Assembly (NCBI GenBank): GCA_009823395.1
Contig: CM020506.1
Coordinates: 23,360,501 to 23,424,500, forward strand
Source: Thamnaconus septentrionalis
Taxonomy: Eukaryota > Chordata > Actinopteri > Tetraodontiformes > Monacanthidae
DNA length: 64,000 nt
Direction of reading: 5' to 3'
Below the pieces are notes generated by a model. It was not told the origin of the DNA. It searched no databases and saw only the letters and a program-made list of their open reading frames with translations. Below are positions 28,903-41,004 of the stretch, one piece after another; positions within the stretch are counted from its first letter, which is position 1, and each line of letters starts with the position of its first letter. The position numbers and the translations under genes are program-made.

Positions 28903-29992
28903 TCATAGATGCATTGGGATCCAACAAGTGGCGATTGGTGATTCAATTCATAAATGTTCAAAATCAATCGCTTTTCATTGTTACTACAAAAAATACACAG
29001 CCACAGAAACACAGTGCCCAGACAGTTTACGGGGATGGAACGTAAGCCAAGATGGCGGCAGCTAACCCTCTGGCTACAGTCACTACAGTGGTTAGTGGTT
29101 CACGTGGTTTACAGTAGCAACCTTCATTGTGGAGTGAATGCACGATCTCGCCGTGTCTGCGAGGGTTTTCTCCGGCCTCCTCAATGAACTCAGCCAGTCG
29201 TTGCCAGTGTAAATGGTTGATTGTCTTTCTATGTGGTAAACTGCGATAATTGATGATACAAGGGCGATTTTTACACTCGGCATTCTCCCAGAGACTGCTG
29301 GGATGGGCTCAAGCTGCCCCCCTCACCACCCTGCCTGCAGGATAGGCTATTACAGCAAATGAAGAGATTAGAAAATAAATATGTGGGAAAAAAAAATATT
29401 TGAAAGCAGCTGAGGATCCTGTTATTTATTTCTAAAGGCACTTTATGTAACACACCTGTTTTTGAATATGAGCGGTATCTTCAAAAATGTTTTTTTTGTT
29501 TACTTTTTAAACCACAAAGCCACAGAGTGAGAAAAAAAAGAAATCCTGTATGAGGAAAAAAACATGCATCAATAATCGGCATTATCGATGCATGTTTATT
29601 ATTGCAATAATCGGCAGAATAATCAAATTGTAACAGCCCTGAATCGTAATCCAATCCAGTGGTGAGATGCCCTAGTTGTTACTGACTTCCACCGCCACAC
29701 GACCCCCAGAGGTCACAGGAACAACGGAGGAGGCCCATTTCTCTTTCTATTGGCTATTTCCACCAGGACAAGAGGAAGTTTCTTCAAAATAAGGCAGGTG
29801 GTTGGACAAAACTTCCCCTTTGACACCAAGTCGTCTTCCTGAGCGGTGGCTGGTAACAGTGCTAGGCTTACAGTATTTGTTCAGGAGAGCCAAAAAGGAT
29901 GAGTGTCACCACGCTGTGTCAAGTCACGGTATTTCACTAAACGTGTGTCCACATCACTTTGGTTCCGTTCTTTGGGACTGCTAACCATGCGA

Positions 29993-29993
<1 letters not shown>

Positions 29994-30027
<34 letters not shown>
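29994..30027. repeat. (CA)n microsatellite
   Basis: About 17 CA units. Confidence 0.95.
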
Positions 30028-30028
<1 letters not shown>

Positions 30029-30964
30029 CCCCCAGCCCCCCACCCCACCCACCCACTGCTACCCCCCAAACTGTAGGTCCCGCCTCTTTCTCCTCGGGGG
30101 ATGCTGATTGGTCATTTTCCAAAAGAGATAGAAAAGAATTTCAATCTCTGATAATTCAGCTGCTTTGCGAGATCATCGGAACAGGTGGAAAACCACCATA
30201 CTTTCCAGACGAGAAATAAGCAAAAACAAAACAAAATCAAGTCAAACAAGGAGAGCATTAGCTTGAGAACAGCTACTAGACGCTGCTGACCTCATGTGAC
30301 CTTTCTGAAAGTCTCAATCAATCAAGCCGAACGAGGTTCAACAAATATCTGCAAAATAATGTATCTGCCTTCAAAAGGGTTAATGAGAAACCTGACCTCA
30401 ACGCAGCCTTGTGCAAATATGAAGGCACAACCTTAGAAACACTGGAGGATCCTGAACACCCTAGCCTGGGTGGAGGGGAGGGGCTGGAGCTTAGGCTGCT
30501 ATTTTATACTTGGTTTTCCCAAAGAGAGATGCTTGGGTTAATGTGATAAATATGTCATGTTACCATATTCTGTTTATTGTTGTTCCATACACTGGGTGCT
30601 TTGACATTAGCCTATTGAGGCTGTTTGCAACCACCTTTTTGACGGAATACAAAAGCTGTGTTCAAAGACATATTGGTCTATTTAATGTCACTGGGTTGCA
30701 GGCTGAGTCAGGTTGTGATAGTTGATGCAGTTGTTTGGAGTGGACTAAGACAAGTCAAATTCTTGATAACTGCGGGACCCGCGGGTCGTCAAAAAGCTGT
30801 GCACCATTAGTCTCGGCTCTTGCGTGGATCTACTTGCACGACATGCGCATTTTGATACTTTTGTGACTGGCCGAAATGTCCTGAAATACCGTCGTTTGCC
30901 AATGTGTACCGAACCCAAAGGGTGTACCGAACAGTTCAGTAAAATACAGAATATTATTGAATCC

Positions 30965-30967
<3 letters not shown>

Positions 30968-31013
<46 letters not shown>
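30968..31013. repeat. (TG)n microsatellite
   Basis: About 23 TG units. Confidence 0.95.
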
Positions 31014-31015
<2 letters not shown>

Positions 31016-31776
31016 GCGAACTGTTTAGCATTACAGTTTATCTCTGGCAAACTCATTGGCGGTCCAACACACTCTTATACACACTCAGAGACATGTGTCA
31101 TGTGGGTCCTGTTTTTTTTCACAGCTGTCCAGTCAAGACCGTGCTAATGAACCGCAGCCAAACCGCGTCGCTGCGTGTTGCCCAGGCGGCCCCATGCAGC
31201 AACTCCTTACACACTGGTGGTGCAGCTCGAGAGACGCACACACACAGACACACACGCACACGTTTTGTTACACTTGGAAAGTGATGGGGGAAAAAACTGT
31301 CCTTATAGCTGAGAAAAGTGGCCAAACAGAGCTCCACCACTAAGACGGACACGGAGGATCGAGGCTGGCTGAGGGATTTGGGAGGTGGGGGAGAGGGGCG
31401 GGGTTGTTATTTTCAAATCAAATGCAAAATGTAACAGCAGGATGCAATACAATTAAGAAATATCCAGCAAAGAGCCACACCATTAATCATAAAAACAATT
31501 GTTATCTTGATTCATACTTGATCTCACTTCCAGATAGCGACTGCAACATTTTTTTTCTTACAGGACATTCATGACTGCACAAAAAACAAGTGCTCCTGCT
31601 TTCTCACTTAACATATGACAAGGCAACAATGTACCACGTGATGCAGAACAGCCAATCCGGTGGCAGGTGGGGAAAACACCTACTGCATGAGAAGCTCTGT
31701 CTCACCAACAATGTGAAGGTGTGCAATCCTTTGAAAGGACGACTGGACCAGACAATGAAATTAATTTAGAAGAAAA

Positions 31777-31916
31777 CCCATCACTCTGGAACAGGGTAAG
31801 TCTGGGGGAAAAAAAGGCTTCAATTTGGTAGGGAGCAGAAAGATTGGACTCTGGAGCAATGGAAGAAGGTCATGTGGTCTGATGAGTCCAGATTTACCCT
31901 GTTCCAGAGTGATGGG
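31777..31916. repeat. 23 bp perfect inverted repeat inside a Tc1 relic
   Basis: CCCATCACTCTGGAACAGGG plus three more bases (31,777-31,799) is exactly inverted at 31,894-31,916. The right arm belongs to transposase codons, so the left arm is an inverted partial duplication. Confidence 0.85.
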
Positions 31917-32165
31917 CGCATCAGGGTAAGAAGAGAGGCAGATCAAGTGATGCACCCATCATGCCTAGGGCCTACTGTACAAGCCTGTGCAGTAGGCAAA
32001 ATTAATGCAACACTGGACGGAAATCAATCTTGTGACATTGCAGAAGCTTATCGAAACAATGGCACAGCGAATGCGTGCCGTAATCAAAGCTAAAGGCGGT
32101 CCAATGAAATATTAGAGTGTGGGACCTGTATTTTTGGTGGCAACTTTTTTTTTGGCCAGGGAGTG
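31800..32165 (+). pseudogene. Tc1-type transposase relic with internal deletion and right TIR
   Basis: DWTLEQWKKVMWSDESRFTL, then FQSDGRIRVRREADQVMHPS, carries the first catalytic Asp (WSDES). After LGPTVQAC the middle of the protein, with the second Asp and third acid, is missing. Codons resume for the last ~30 residues (LVTLQKLIETMAQRM, AVIKAKGGP in another frame). The right terminal repeat follows as TTTTTTTTTGGCCAGGGAGT near 32,140-32,160. The left terminus was not found. Confidence 0.8.
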
Positions 32166-33033
32166 TATCTATCCTCGAACTCCTCTCCGCGATACGTGAT
32201 AATACAGCAACTTTGGGGTGTCAGCATTGAAGGTGTTCGCTTATCACCGCAGTGCTACAATGGAATGCCAGGTGAACTTCACAGAGTTTGCATCTAACGT
32301 GTTTCGCTGCTTGTTTTTCTATTAAATATTCCTAAACTTTCAAAACTTTCGCTCAGTGTTTTCGAGCCTTTCCAGAGAAGAAGCCGTTCTTCTTCTGTTT
32401 TTTGCAGGATGTAAACAATGAGCAACACCACCCTTAGCGCTCAGTACAGCACTGCAGGAACAAACGAGCATGTAGCGGCAAGAGTGTGATTTTATCATTC
32501 AGCAATTTATAATAACAATTGCACGACGTGTCAACGCTTAAATTTTCACATCAACGAATAATTTATGTTGTTGACGTGATCGATTGACGTGACTGCTCCA
32601 GTAAGTAAATATTTGTTTTGAAAATAAAAAGAAATGGTGAGAAAATTGTGATCTCAATTCCAAAACCAAAAAATTGTGATTCTCATTTTTGCAGCCCCTC
32701 AATACTGGTATCTCAGTATTGAGATACCCCTCCCTCCAAGAGACCCAAGAGAGAGCGACGGCCACCAACAGGAAGTGTTCTAGCGATGGCGTCCTGCGTA
32801 AAAAAAGCAGCAGCAGCAGCAAGTGAAAGCCTGTTGCTGCAACGTTAAGCTCTGCTAATCCTCTTTTCAGGTCCAGTTTTAATGAATTTCCTGTAGTTTA
32901 GAGCCAGATTGACCCCCAGCAGGAGCACTATCAGCCCCAACATTACAACAGTGATGAGGAATATTTATGGGGTGGGGTTGGGGGCAAATCAACAGTTGGA
33001 TTAGTATTCCACAACAGAGCACCGCAAAGAGGA

Positions 33034-33069
<36 letters not shown>

Positions 33070-33173
33070 AGAAGAAGAGGAAGTAGAAACTGCTGAACTT
33101 TCTCTGTGCATGAAGTGATTCTTGATTCTTTGACAACAACAACAACAACAACAGGAGAGATTTGTTCACCTTG
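32166..33173. other. No gene recognised
   Basis: hAT-like terminal phrases (AATTGTGATTCTCATTTTTGC near 32,672), a small inverted repeat (CAATACTG/CAGTATTG, 32,700-32,725), (GAAA)n at 33,032-33,070 and (ACA)n at 33,134-33,152. Confidence 0.45.
33032..33070. repeat. (GAAA)n microsatellite
   Basis: About nine GAAA units. Confidence 0.95.
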
Positions 33174-34345
33174 GGCCCGTTGCACGAAAGTAGAATTCAG
33201 GATTAGTTAATAAGCCGCGTTCAACCAATCCACAACATGTGTGTCCAGGCTTAATCGGTTGCACAAAAACACGTCCAGGATGAGCAGACACAGATTCATT
33301 AAGCCAGGTGAAACCTATCCTGGATAAGTGCGCGCACGCGGCTTCCTCAGATAGACCCCCGTTATCGAGCTCAGAATCAAGGATTCGCCATGACAACAAG
33401 AGCTGTGTACTTTTCCCCGTCTGCGCCAGAAATCCTCATGGAGGCTTACGAAGAGGTAAAAGAAGAAATACACCACCACCACACCACCACAGTTATAAAA
33501 CAGAAAGAAAAGCATGGCAAAGTATCGCAGACCGTCTGAATGCGCAAGTACTGCACAAATACGAACTCTCTGCTCCGCTGAAACAATCGCAATTCCAATC
33601 AAAACAGTTAATAATAATCATATCAAAAAACGCAGTCGTACTCTGATTATGAACCAGTTGAAATTGTACGTGGAACAGATTGCAGATATGAGCAAAATTG
33701 TGTAAATGTAACACGAACAAACCATAACAATTTTAATAAATAGAAACTCACTGACTTCAATGAATTTCTGTTTGAGCTTAAAAAAAAGTAAAAAGTAAAA
33801 AAAAAAAAAGTGCCCTAACTCTAGTCTACTCGCTTCAATATTCATCTTATTAAATGTGAAAGGGTGAAGGCACCAGTGCAGCAGCAGCCACAGCAGCATT
33901 TGGTTTTGATGATAACGAGACCATCTCCGTGGGTTCCAGAAGGAATGAGGTATCATGTCAAGCTTTTGGAAGTTCTTTTCAGTCAATAATAGTGAGAAGT
34001 CATCGTTTGGTGCCCACACAAAATTTCATTTGAGCCATAGTACACAGATGCTGTGCATGGAGAGAGCCATCCTGGCAACATAGTGAGTATTAATGGAAGG
34101 ACATTACAATTATTCAAAATTCCCCTTGTGCTAATGGTCATGGGTTTACAGAACTCACAAGTCATCAGACAATTGTATGCCCAGCATCTACAATGGCAAA
34201 TACAACTGGCTGATTTGGGCATACAATACAAGAGGAGAAAGATTGAAGACCTTTTATTAGAGTCAGAAATAAAAAGGAAAGCAATAAGAAAACGTGACCT
34301 TGAGATAATAATTAAAAAAAATAAAATAAAATAAAAAGACTTGAA
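33174..34345 (+). mobile_element. PIF/Harbinger-type element, 5' part with Myb/SANT-like gene
   Basis: Starts GGGCCCGTTGCACGAAAGTA and matches the minus-strand end at 706-958. The nuclease gene and right terminus were not found downstream, so it is a 3'-truncated or decayed copy. Confidence 0.6.
33390..34336 (+). pseudogene. Harbinger-associated Myb/SANT-like DNA-binding protein, broken
   Basis: The start MTTRAVYFSP is followed, with a frame change, by EILMEAYEEVKEE and REKAWQSIADRLNAQVL. These match the SANT/Myb-like helix pattern of the accessory protein that many fish Harbinger elements encode. The C-terminal part (34,053-34,334) reads SQVIRQLYAQHLQWQIQLAD, then LGIQYKRRKIEDLLLESEIK and RKRDLEIII, a charged coiled-coil tail usual for this family. 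The middle is scrambled by indels and stops. In related elements the protein binds the transposon ends and assists the nuclease; here it is dead. Confidence 0.65.
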
Positions 34346-35313
34346 GGGAGGTGAGTCATGCTATCAATGCACACTGTAAGTTGACTGGAACACAAATGTA
34401 ATAAATATTCTCTATATTATTAACTCCAAGAACATGACACATCTTAAAATAAATGAAGGTCAATTGAATTATGATGGTGTCTGTTTGCTTCACCTTTTTG
34501 CCTACAAACAGATGACACTAGGCACTCAAATTGTGACAGTTTTTGTTTGTAATAGTGCTATGATTGGTTGGAAGTTGAAACACTGGCATCATTCATAAGG
34601 TTAGAAGAAAAGTGCTTAATGTACCCTGAAATGCAATTTCCCAGAAATATTAAAACACTTTATAGTAATAAAAAGTGAGTAGAGCGAACAGTTGAATTAT
34701 CTATTCTTTAAGGTAGTAGGTATCACAATTACCTTGAATTGAAAAACAGGTACCACGATAACAAACTAACCGTTTGTACCTTGTGAGGCGTGAGTGTGTA
34801 AATAAAAACTTCAATAAAAGACTAAAGTTACTCTTAGAGGTGTATCCATGTTTATATGGGAGGTGTATTTTTACATATGATGGGAAAGAATGTTATGTTA
34901 TAAATTATGAAATGATTGCAACATTATCTAAACTAATTTATCTATAATGATTGAAATTAAACAATTCCAAATATTAAAATAATGACAATGGGTCTAATTG
35001 AATGTGATGAAAATATGTGTAGTGTTCAGTGGAATAACTAGTGGTTTCCGTTGGTGGTGACTGTTTACTGAGATAATGAGTGAAATTAAATACATCCTGG
35101 AACTTAGCCTGGTCTGGAGCAGGCTCACCCCACAGAATAAATCTCCATGGTAACTTATACCATAACATCCCACTTCCACCTCTCCCACTTTTGGATACTT
35201 GTGGAGTTATGCAAAGCCAGGGTTCGGGAGAAGGGGGGTAAGAGAGGAGGGAGGCAAACAGGAAGCTGCTGACTCACTGCTGTCACCAGGGTGCTGCTGC
35301 TGCTGCTGCTACC
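34346..35313. other. No gene recognised
   Basis: AT-rich sequence with no domain-bearing frame. A (GCT)n run ends it at 35,292-35,310. Confidence 0.4.
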
Positions 35314-35922
35314 CCCAATTTACACCCAAAAAAGTCTGCGGCACGTTGGCGGTGCGTGCACGGAGCTGCGTGGAAACTGCTAAGTACCCTCTCACACCAA
35401 ACGCATTTCCGAGCAGGGCTGGATCGGTTCACGCGAGGATTGTAAGATCACGCAACAACTTAGGGTAGTTTTGCGTGTGTGTAAAAAAAAGAAAAATAAT
35501 AAACCAAACTGCTGGTATCACACAAAATGGAGGTATTTAAAGTATACCTTCATTTTGTTCATCATAGTTTCAGATTTAAAGTGAAATATGCTTTATTATT
35601 TGACAGCCGAACTGAACAGTGTTGAAGCTGATACGTCACGTTGACATTTCACAGTAAAATACAGCACATATAAAAACATAATCCAGGTGAAAATGAACTG
35701 GATCCACCATTCTCCAATCATTGACGTCCTTCCTGAGCAATTCTACCTGCTGCGCTTGACGCAGTGGCTACGGCCGCGTTCTTTACCAGAGCAGTGCGGT
35801 TTCACGCTTCTGGGATGCTTCTGAAACGCGCCTACGTCACACCTGGTGTGAACTTGCACACTGACTTTAATGGCGGCGGTCTGCTGCTGACCACGCCGCG
35901 GATGCTTTTGGTGTAAATTGGG
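35314..35922. mobile_element. Putative ~0.6 kb MITE
   Basis: Left end CCCAATTTACACC and right end GGTGTAAATTGGG are exact inverted repeats. Subterminal similarity continues through the AAAA...GCGGC sequence on both sides. Triplet repeats flank both sides, so the target duplication cannot be told. Superfamily not assigned. Confidence 0.5.
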
Positions 35923-36143
35923 ATTTACTGTTGCTGTTACTGTTAATGCTGTTACTGTTAATGCTGTTACTGCCGTTACTGCTGCTGCGGCTGTTGCTGC
36001 GGTTGATCTCCACCAACTTGAGGTTGGGTAGGTTCGACGACATGCAGCAGTTAATAAAACACAGGGGAGACAGGTCAGAGGGATTTTGGGGGGGAAGTAT
36101 GGAGGGCTACGCTAACACTGCTAATCGTGGAGGTAAACATTAA

Positions 36144-37209
36144 AGCAGCTTTAGGTAACTTGGACTCATTACTACTCCCTGCTGGTTGAGAACCGCAAAT
36201 ACTCTTTCCCATTCTATTTTTATATTTAATATTTTGTGTTTTTATACTACTCTTAATACTATTTTTCTTTGTTTTTATTACTGGTACTTTGAGTGGACAA
36301 CAAAGTAAGAATTTCATTGTACAGGGAAACGTGTTTCTTTACTGTGCATATGACAATAAATATACTTATTATTATTATTATTATTATACTTATATACTAA
36401 AGAGGAAAAATACCAGTCCTTCACGTGGGTCTGTTGACACAGCCGGCATACTGAAGAATCGCTTGGAAATATGTCCACCGACAAGGTAAAGTCACATGCG
36501 TTACATGTTTGTTTGTTTGAAATATTGTTATGTTGTTCTTTTGAACGTGACAGACAACTACAATTACACAAACAAGGATGGTGTATTGCTTGGACAGACG
36601 GCAGTGTTTTGCGCTTGGTTCGCATCATTCTCATTATGAAAATTGCTTGGAAATGATGTGGTGTATAATGGCTATTATATTACAACAGGTTATAAACTCG
36701 TGTAGCTGTAATGCCTACCACAACTTTTCAGAATTCGCAATGTCACATTGATTCGGTGGAAGTGGCGAAGTGACGAAGTAAACACGCTGCGTTTATTGAT
36801 GTGGGAAAATACAAATAGTGGCCTAGCTGGAGCGCTCGTATGTGTTGAGGAAAAACACCAATATGAAATGCAAAACAGACATTGACAATAACGTCGTAGC
36901 AAACGTTCAACACTTTTATTACCTCGTCTTTCATCGAGGTTACTTATTGGGTTCCATTCCGTCATTTTACAATCTTTTGTATTTGCAATAGTAGTATGTA
37001 AGACTGCCTCTAAATAAACGTGTGTCGTTGCCGTAAAGTGGTTCGTCCGGCGTGTCGGGTCGCGCTTGAAAGTTACGCAGTGCAGTTACAGGCGGCCCAA
37101 CCCCCCTCTCGCTGCTGAGGCGGCACCATTGATCCTATTAATCGTTTATCTACCGCTTTACTGAGTTTGGAATCACAATTTTATGGTCGAAAAGTTACCT
37201 AGAGTTGCT
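36144..37209 (-). mobile_element. TTAA-flanked element, copy A (inverted relative to copy B)
   Basis: Left end AGCAGCTTTAGGTAACTTGG. Right end, read inward, AGCAACTCTAGGTAACTTTT. TTAA sits at 36,140-36,143 and 37,210-37,213. It matches 49,691-50,463 in opposite orientation throughout, except for an insertion at about 36,208-36,398. TTAA duplication suggests piggyBac-type (or Kolobok-type) mobilisation. It carries the minus-strand frame starting MTEWNPISNLDERRG that is also in copy B. No transposase. Confidence 0.75.
36208..36398 (+). mobile_element. Retroelement 3' tail inserted in copy A
   Basis: Absent from copy B. Reads AAGAATTTCATTGTACAGGG, ATGACAATAAATATAC and then (TTA)n, a typical non-LTR 3' end with microsatellite tail. 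Copy B serves as the empty site. Confidence 0.7.
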
Positions 37210-37603
37210 TTAAGTATTGTAGAAGGGTTGAGTGGTGACAGCTGAACTTTGACGGATTCCTCCACTCATTCCTTGGACATTATGATGACATGAAGGAAAC
37301 ATGAAGTTTGCTGCAAAAATTTAACACAGAACCGCACGATTATTTGTGAAAAAAGAAAATCACAATTTCAATTCATTACTTGCAGTAATCTCAGCGCTTC
37401 CTTTAATGCTGCGTTCCTATTGGTCCATTGACATTCACATGGTCAAATCACATCGTTAAAGATGAACACAGGGCGCACTGACTGTTGTCACCAGTCACCA
37501 CAGTCACTCACTGCTAGATATCCTCTGCATTAAAAAAAAACACCAAACACAAGAAAAACCCCAGAAGCAGTGAAGTCGTCTCGTCCCGTCCAGATAGTGA
37601 ATC

Positions 37604-37715
37604 AGCCCTGAAGAATCCAACCTGAAGAACCCAACCTGAAGAACCCAACCTTGAAAATTCAACCTAAAGAAACCAACCTGGAGAATCCAACCTGAAAAAC
37701 CCAACCTGACGGACC
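37604..37715. repeat. ~15 bp minisatellite, about eight units
   Basis: Units of the form AACCTGAAGAACCC with drift (ATTCAACCTAAAGAA and similar). Confidence 0.85.
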
Positions 37716-37778
37716 CACAAGTTCTGCACCTCACAGAACCCAGAGAACCCCAACTTCAGAAGGGAGAAGAATGATGTC

Positions 37779-37802
37779 GACAGATAGATAGATAGATAGA
37801 TA
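37779..37802. repeat. (GATA)n microsatellite
   Basis: Five to six GATA units next to a retroelement-tail-like sequence. Confidence 0.85.
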
Positions 37803-38942
37803 ATTTATTGATCTCCAGGAGAATTTCAAGTTACAGCATCTTGAAGGGAAGAAGTGGCATAAAAGGCAATGTTCGAAACTATGGTATGAAGAGAGATAAA
37901 AGTGGGCGGAGCCAAAGATCAATACAAAGTGTCTGCTGTGTGCTGGTTGATCACATGATCTTTCCCCCTGCTTTTCAAGCTGTGTTTCTATTGGTTTTCT
38001 GGCTCATGGGAGGCCGCTCGTGGGACAATTTACCTCAAATTTCTGACGGTAGCAAAATAAATTTCAAAGATTATTTAAAATTTTCGAATTCCTCCTAATC
38101 CACCCCCCAGTCCCCCCCACCGACTCCCCTCCTTCAACCCCCCGACTCCCTACCCCTACTCCTACCAAGACCGAAAGGACTTATTCGGCAGGAGACTATG
38201 CAGGCCAGCATCATCTTGATCATCACCACCATCATAGGGGTGCTCGGCAGCAAGGACGCGACACAACTACACAACAACACGAAACAACAAAACGACTCGA
38301 CATCGACACAATGCAACGACACAATGATACAACAACACATCGACGTGACGACACAACAACACGTGCCTGCAAGTTCGCACAAGGCAGCAACAAACATCCT
38401 GGGAGACAAAAAAAACAGCTTGGCACCCATCCCTCAACGCAGCACTGCGGTGGTGGAATTCTGTAGACGCCCCTTGGAAAGCGACACACCGCGGTGCCAA
38501 GCTTCCGGGTTGAAACAATAACAAAAAAAACGTGCTGATGGTGACAGTGTAATCACACACAAACAGAGCAGGAGGAGGCAACTCTTCTTCTTCGTCATCA
38601 TCATCATCATCATAACACTCACACCGTGTGAGCGTTTTATGATGATGTGAATCACACTGCACTTAAAAGAAACGACATTCCTGAACAGGAAGTCCCGCCT
38701 CCAACCGTTTGCACTTCCTCAACACACAGCCGGTGGAAACCGGGAGCCGGGAGGTAGTCTCACCGCCTTCCCGCCCGCCTACTGGCGGATCTGCCCAAAC
38801 AAGCCGCTGCAGGAGGAAAATAAGAAAGAAAAAAAGAAAAGAAGAAGAAAACGACAGACGCAGAACAACTGCTTTCCACTGTGTTTGACAGTCACCTATT
38901 ATAATTACACAGCCAGTGCCTAAACACACTTCACAGGTGTGT

Positions 38943-39035
38943 GAGGGTGTGTGTGCGCGCATGCGCGCGCATATGTCGCAGCTGTCAGTGTGGCTGTTGC
39001 ACAACTAGCGATGGGTGTGTTGGACAACAGTCATC

Positions 39036-39113
<78 letters not shown>
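38943..39113. repeat. Alternating purine-pyrimidine tracts, with (TG)n of ~36 units
   Basis: 38,948-38,975 is strictly alternating GTGTGTGCGCGCATGCGCGC-type sequence, and 39,040-39,113 is (GT)n. Both are Z-DNA-prone. Confidence 0.8.
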
Positions 39114-39149
39114 GGGGATGGGAATGGGGTCCAATCCCATGGTGCACCG

Positions 39150-39258
39150 CTGCGGGTGAAGAGCACCGTGACCGGCCGCGGCTGAAGCTCTGCGGGTCCG
39201 TGACGTCGCTGCGAACCGTCCATCGCCATGCACCGCACCGCATCGCGCCGCACCGCAC

Positions 39259-39297
<39 letters not shown>

Positions 39298-39850
39298 ATA
39301 TTCAACCCCCGCACGTTGAGGAGTGCACCGCAGCGGCGCAACGAAAAAAAAAGAAAGAAAGAAAAAATTGAAAAGGTTGAAACTGCCGCAAGGTCGACTT
39401 CAGGCGTGAGACCGACCGGAAGGAGCGCGGACAGAGAAAAAAACGCCGAATAAATAAATAAATAATGATGAATAATGATAATTATGATCATGACGCCGCG
39501 CGCCGAACAGCAACACCTTGTTCAGTGCGCAAGGCAGGAGAACCTCCGGCCGCGAGAGGAGAGAGACGAGTAAATCAAACATACCGTCCAGTCAGACGGA
39601 CGTCTGGAGGAGAAGCATGGACGGAGCTGCGGAGAGGAGGAGGAGCAGGAGGAGCAGGAGGAGCAGGAGGAGGTCGCTGCTGCTGCCGCTCCGCGTCTAT
39701 GCCTATGTCCGGATCCAGGCAGCGACTGTGTGTGTGTGACTGGGGGGGAATAGAGAGGGGGGGAGGGGTTCGCACAAGAGCGCGCGCTTAATGTGGCGAG
39801 CAGAACGGCGCGTGCGTGTTTGCGCGTGTCCCGCAAATAACTAACAAAAC
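39150..39850. promoter_or_regulatory. CpG-rich region, possible CpG-island promoter
   Basis: CG dinucleotides are much denser here than elsewhere in the window (GACCGGCCGCGG, CGCACCGCATCGCGCCGC, GACGCCGCGCGCCG, GCGCGCGC). It includes TGACGTC near 39,201, a (CA)n tract (39,263-39,295) and a (GGAGGAGCA)n run (39,634-39,673). No exon could be assigned on either strand. A 5' exon of a gene outside the window is possible. Confidence 0.4.
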
Positions 39851-39937
39851 GAGCTCCTCCCTCCCTTCTCTCTCCTCCGACTCGTCAACAAGTCGTCAGG
39901 TGAACGAACAGGCGGAAACTCGTCTGCAAGATGACAG

Positions 39938-40075
39938 CCTGACTGACTGATTCACTGATTGACTGGTTGACTAACTGGTTATCTGATTCACTGACTGACT
40001 GACTGATTGACAGACTGACTGGTTGACTGACTGGCTGGCTGGCTGGTTGACTGATTCACTGACTGACTGATTCGC
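39938..40075. repeat. Degenerate (GACT)n tetranucleotide repeat
   Basis: Repeated CTGACTGACTGATT/GGTTGACT units. Confidence 0.85.
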
Positions 40076-40168
40076 TCGTTTGCTCGCCCTCCACCCGAGG
40101 TGCCGCACATATTCCCGCGTGCCCAAGAAGGTGCTGCTGCAGTTTCCGGCCGTTTCGTCATCCTCTCT

Positions 40169-40173
40169 GCGCG

Positions 40174-40206
<33 letters not shown>

Positions 40207-40223
40207 GCACGCACACACACACA
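40169..40223. repeat. (GC)n-(AC)n alternating tract
   Basis: GC dinucleotides pass directly into AC dinucleotides. Strongly Z-DNA-prone. Confidence 0.9.
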
Positions 40224-41004
40224 GAGACAGGGCCTGTGTGTGTGTTTTTATTTTGAAAAGGCAAGCCTGGTGAGATGAATCAGTAATTATTCTGGTTGAC
40301 CTACTGGTTGATTGATTCAAAATAAAAGGCCGGGTGGTTTTCAAATAAAAGATAGGAAAAGAGAGAGAGAGCGTGCGTGCGCGTGCACGCGCTCGTGCTT
40401 TCATTTTGAAAAGGCAGGCCGGTGATTAATCAGTGATTAATCTCTCTTCTCTCCGCACCACCTGACCTCCTCCAGGTTTCCCAGTAGCTGTTTGGCTCAC
40501 ATTTAATTTTGCAGGCAGCCAAAGCTGGATCAGCTGCGAGGGGTCAAAGTGTAGCAGCTTTAGCAGCGTGAGCCAGCTTTTTATTTACCGTTGCTTCGGT
40601 GTGCAGCATTCAACATCTTATTTTTGGACTTTCATACATTTGAAAAACAAATATACTTTGTTTCGAAAAGGGAGGCATTTCTGGCTTTAAAGCCACACAG
40701 TGTGTAATGGAGCTTTTTAGAAAAAACAGCGACATCAAGAGGTCTCATTTCAGATCACAAATGTGACCACTTGATGTCGCTGTTTCTTCTTAGAATCTTA
40801 CATTTGAGTGCACATGAGATCCCCCTCCCTCTCTACGATATTGTCATTGAACTACGGTGGCCTGCGCACCCAAACCTGGACACCTCGTCCACCTTCTTCT
40901 TCTGCATTGTTTTTTTTGAGGAGTTTCCTTCGAAATATGGCAAGATGGCAGCTAAGTGGGAGCAAGACCCTTATTGATCAATGGATATTCTTATGTATAA
41001 ATAA
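40224..41004. other. No gene recognised
   Basis: Contains the hairpin at 40,724-40,785. A GC-alternating stretch lies at 40,367-40,392. Confidence 0.4.
40724..40785. repeat. 21 bp inverted repeat (20/21), 20 nt loop
   Basis: Left arm AAACAGCGACATCAAGAGGTC (40,724-40,744) pairs with 40,765-40,785. It follows a TTTAAAGCCACACAGTGTG sequence, so it may be the fold-back end of a MITE. Confidence 0.75.

Larger units (their letters stand above)
28903..31776. other. No gene recognised
   Basis: Contains (CA)n at 29,994-30,027 and (GT)n at 30,968-31,013, a short inverted repeat of ACATGCATC at 29,562-29,595, and hAT-like terminal phrases (CCGAACAGTTCAG near 30,928). No exon-like frame was supported. 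Confidence 0.45.
37214..38940. other. No gene recognised
   Basis: Holds a minisatellite (37,604-37,715), (GATA)n (37,779-37,802) followed by a LINE-tail-like TTTATTGATCTCC, a C-rich tract (38,099-38,155) and an (ACAACAC)-type cryptic repeat (38,260-38,365). Long frames across the latter are composition artefacts. Confidence 0.45.

Noticed and set aside
38134..38662. Overlapping 85-131 codon frames rich in Cys/Val on the minus strand and Thr/Asn/Gln on the plus
   Set aside because: Explained by cryptic ACAACAC repetition; no domain or splice logic.
39400..39836. Ser/Arg/Cys-rich frames in the CpG-rich block
   Set aside because: Stop-poor because of GC content and a GGAGGAGCA repeat. Different frames are equally open, so no exon is supported.
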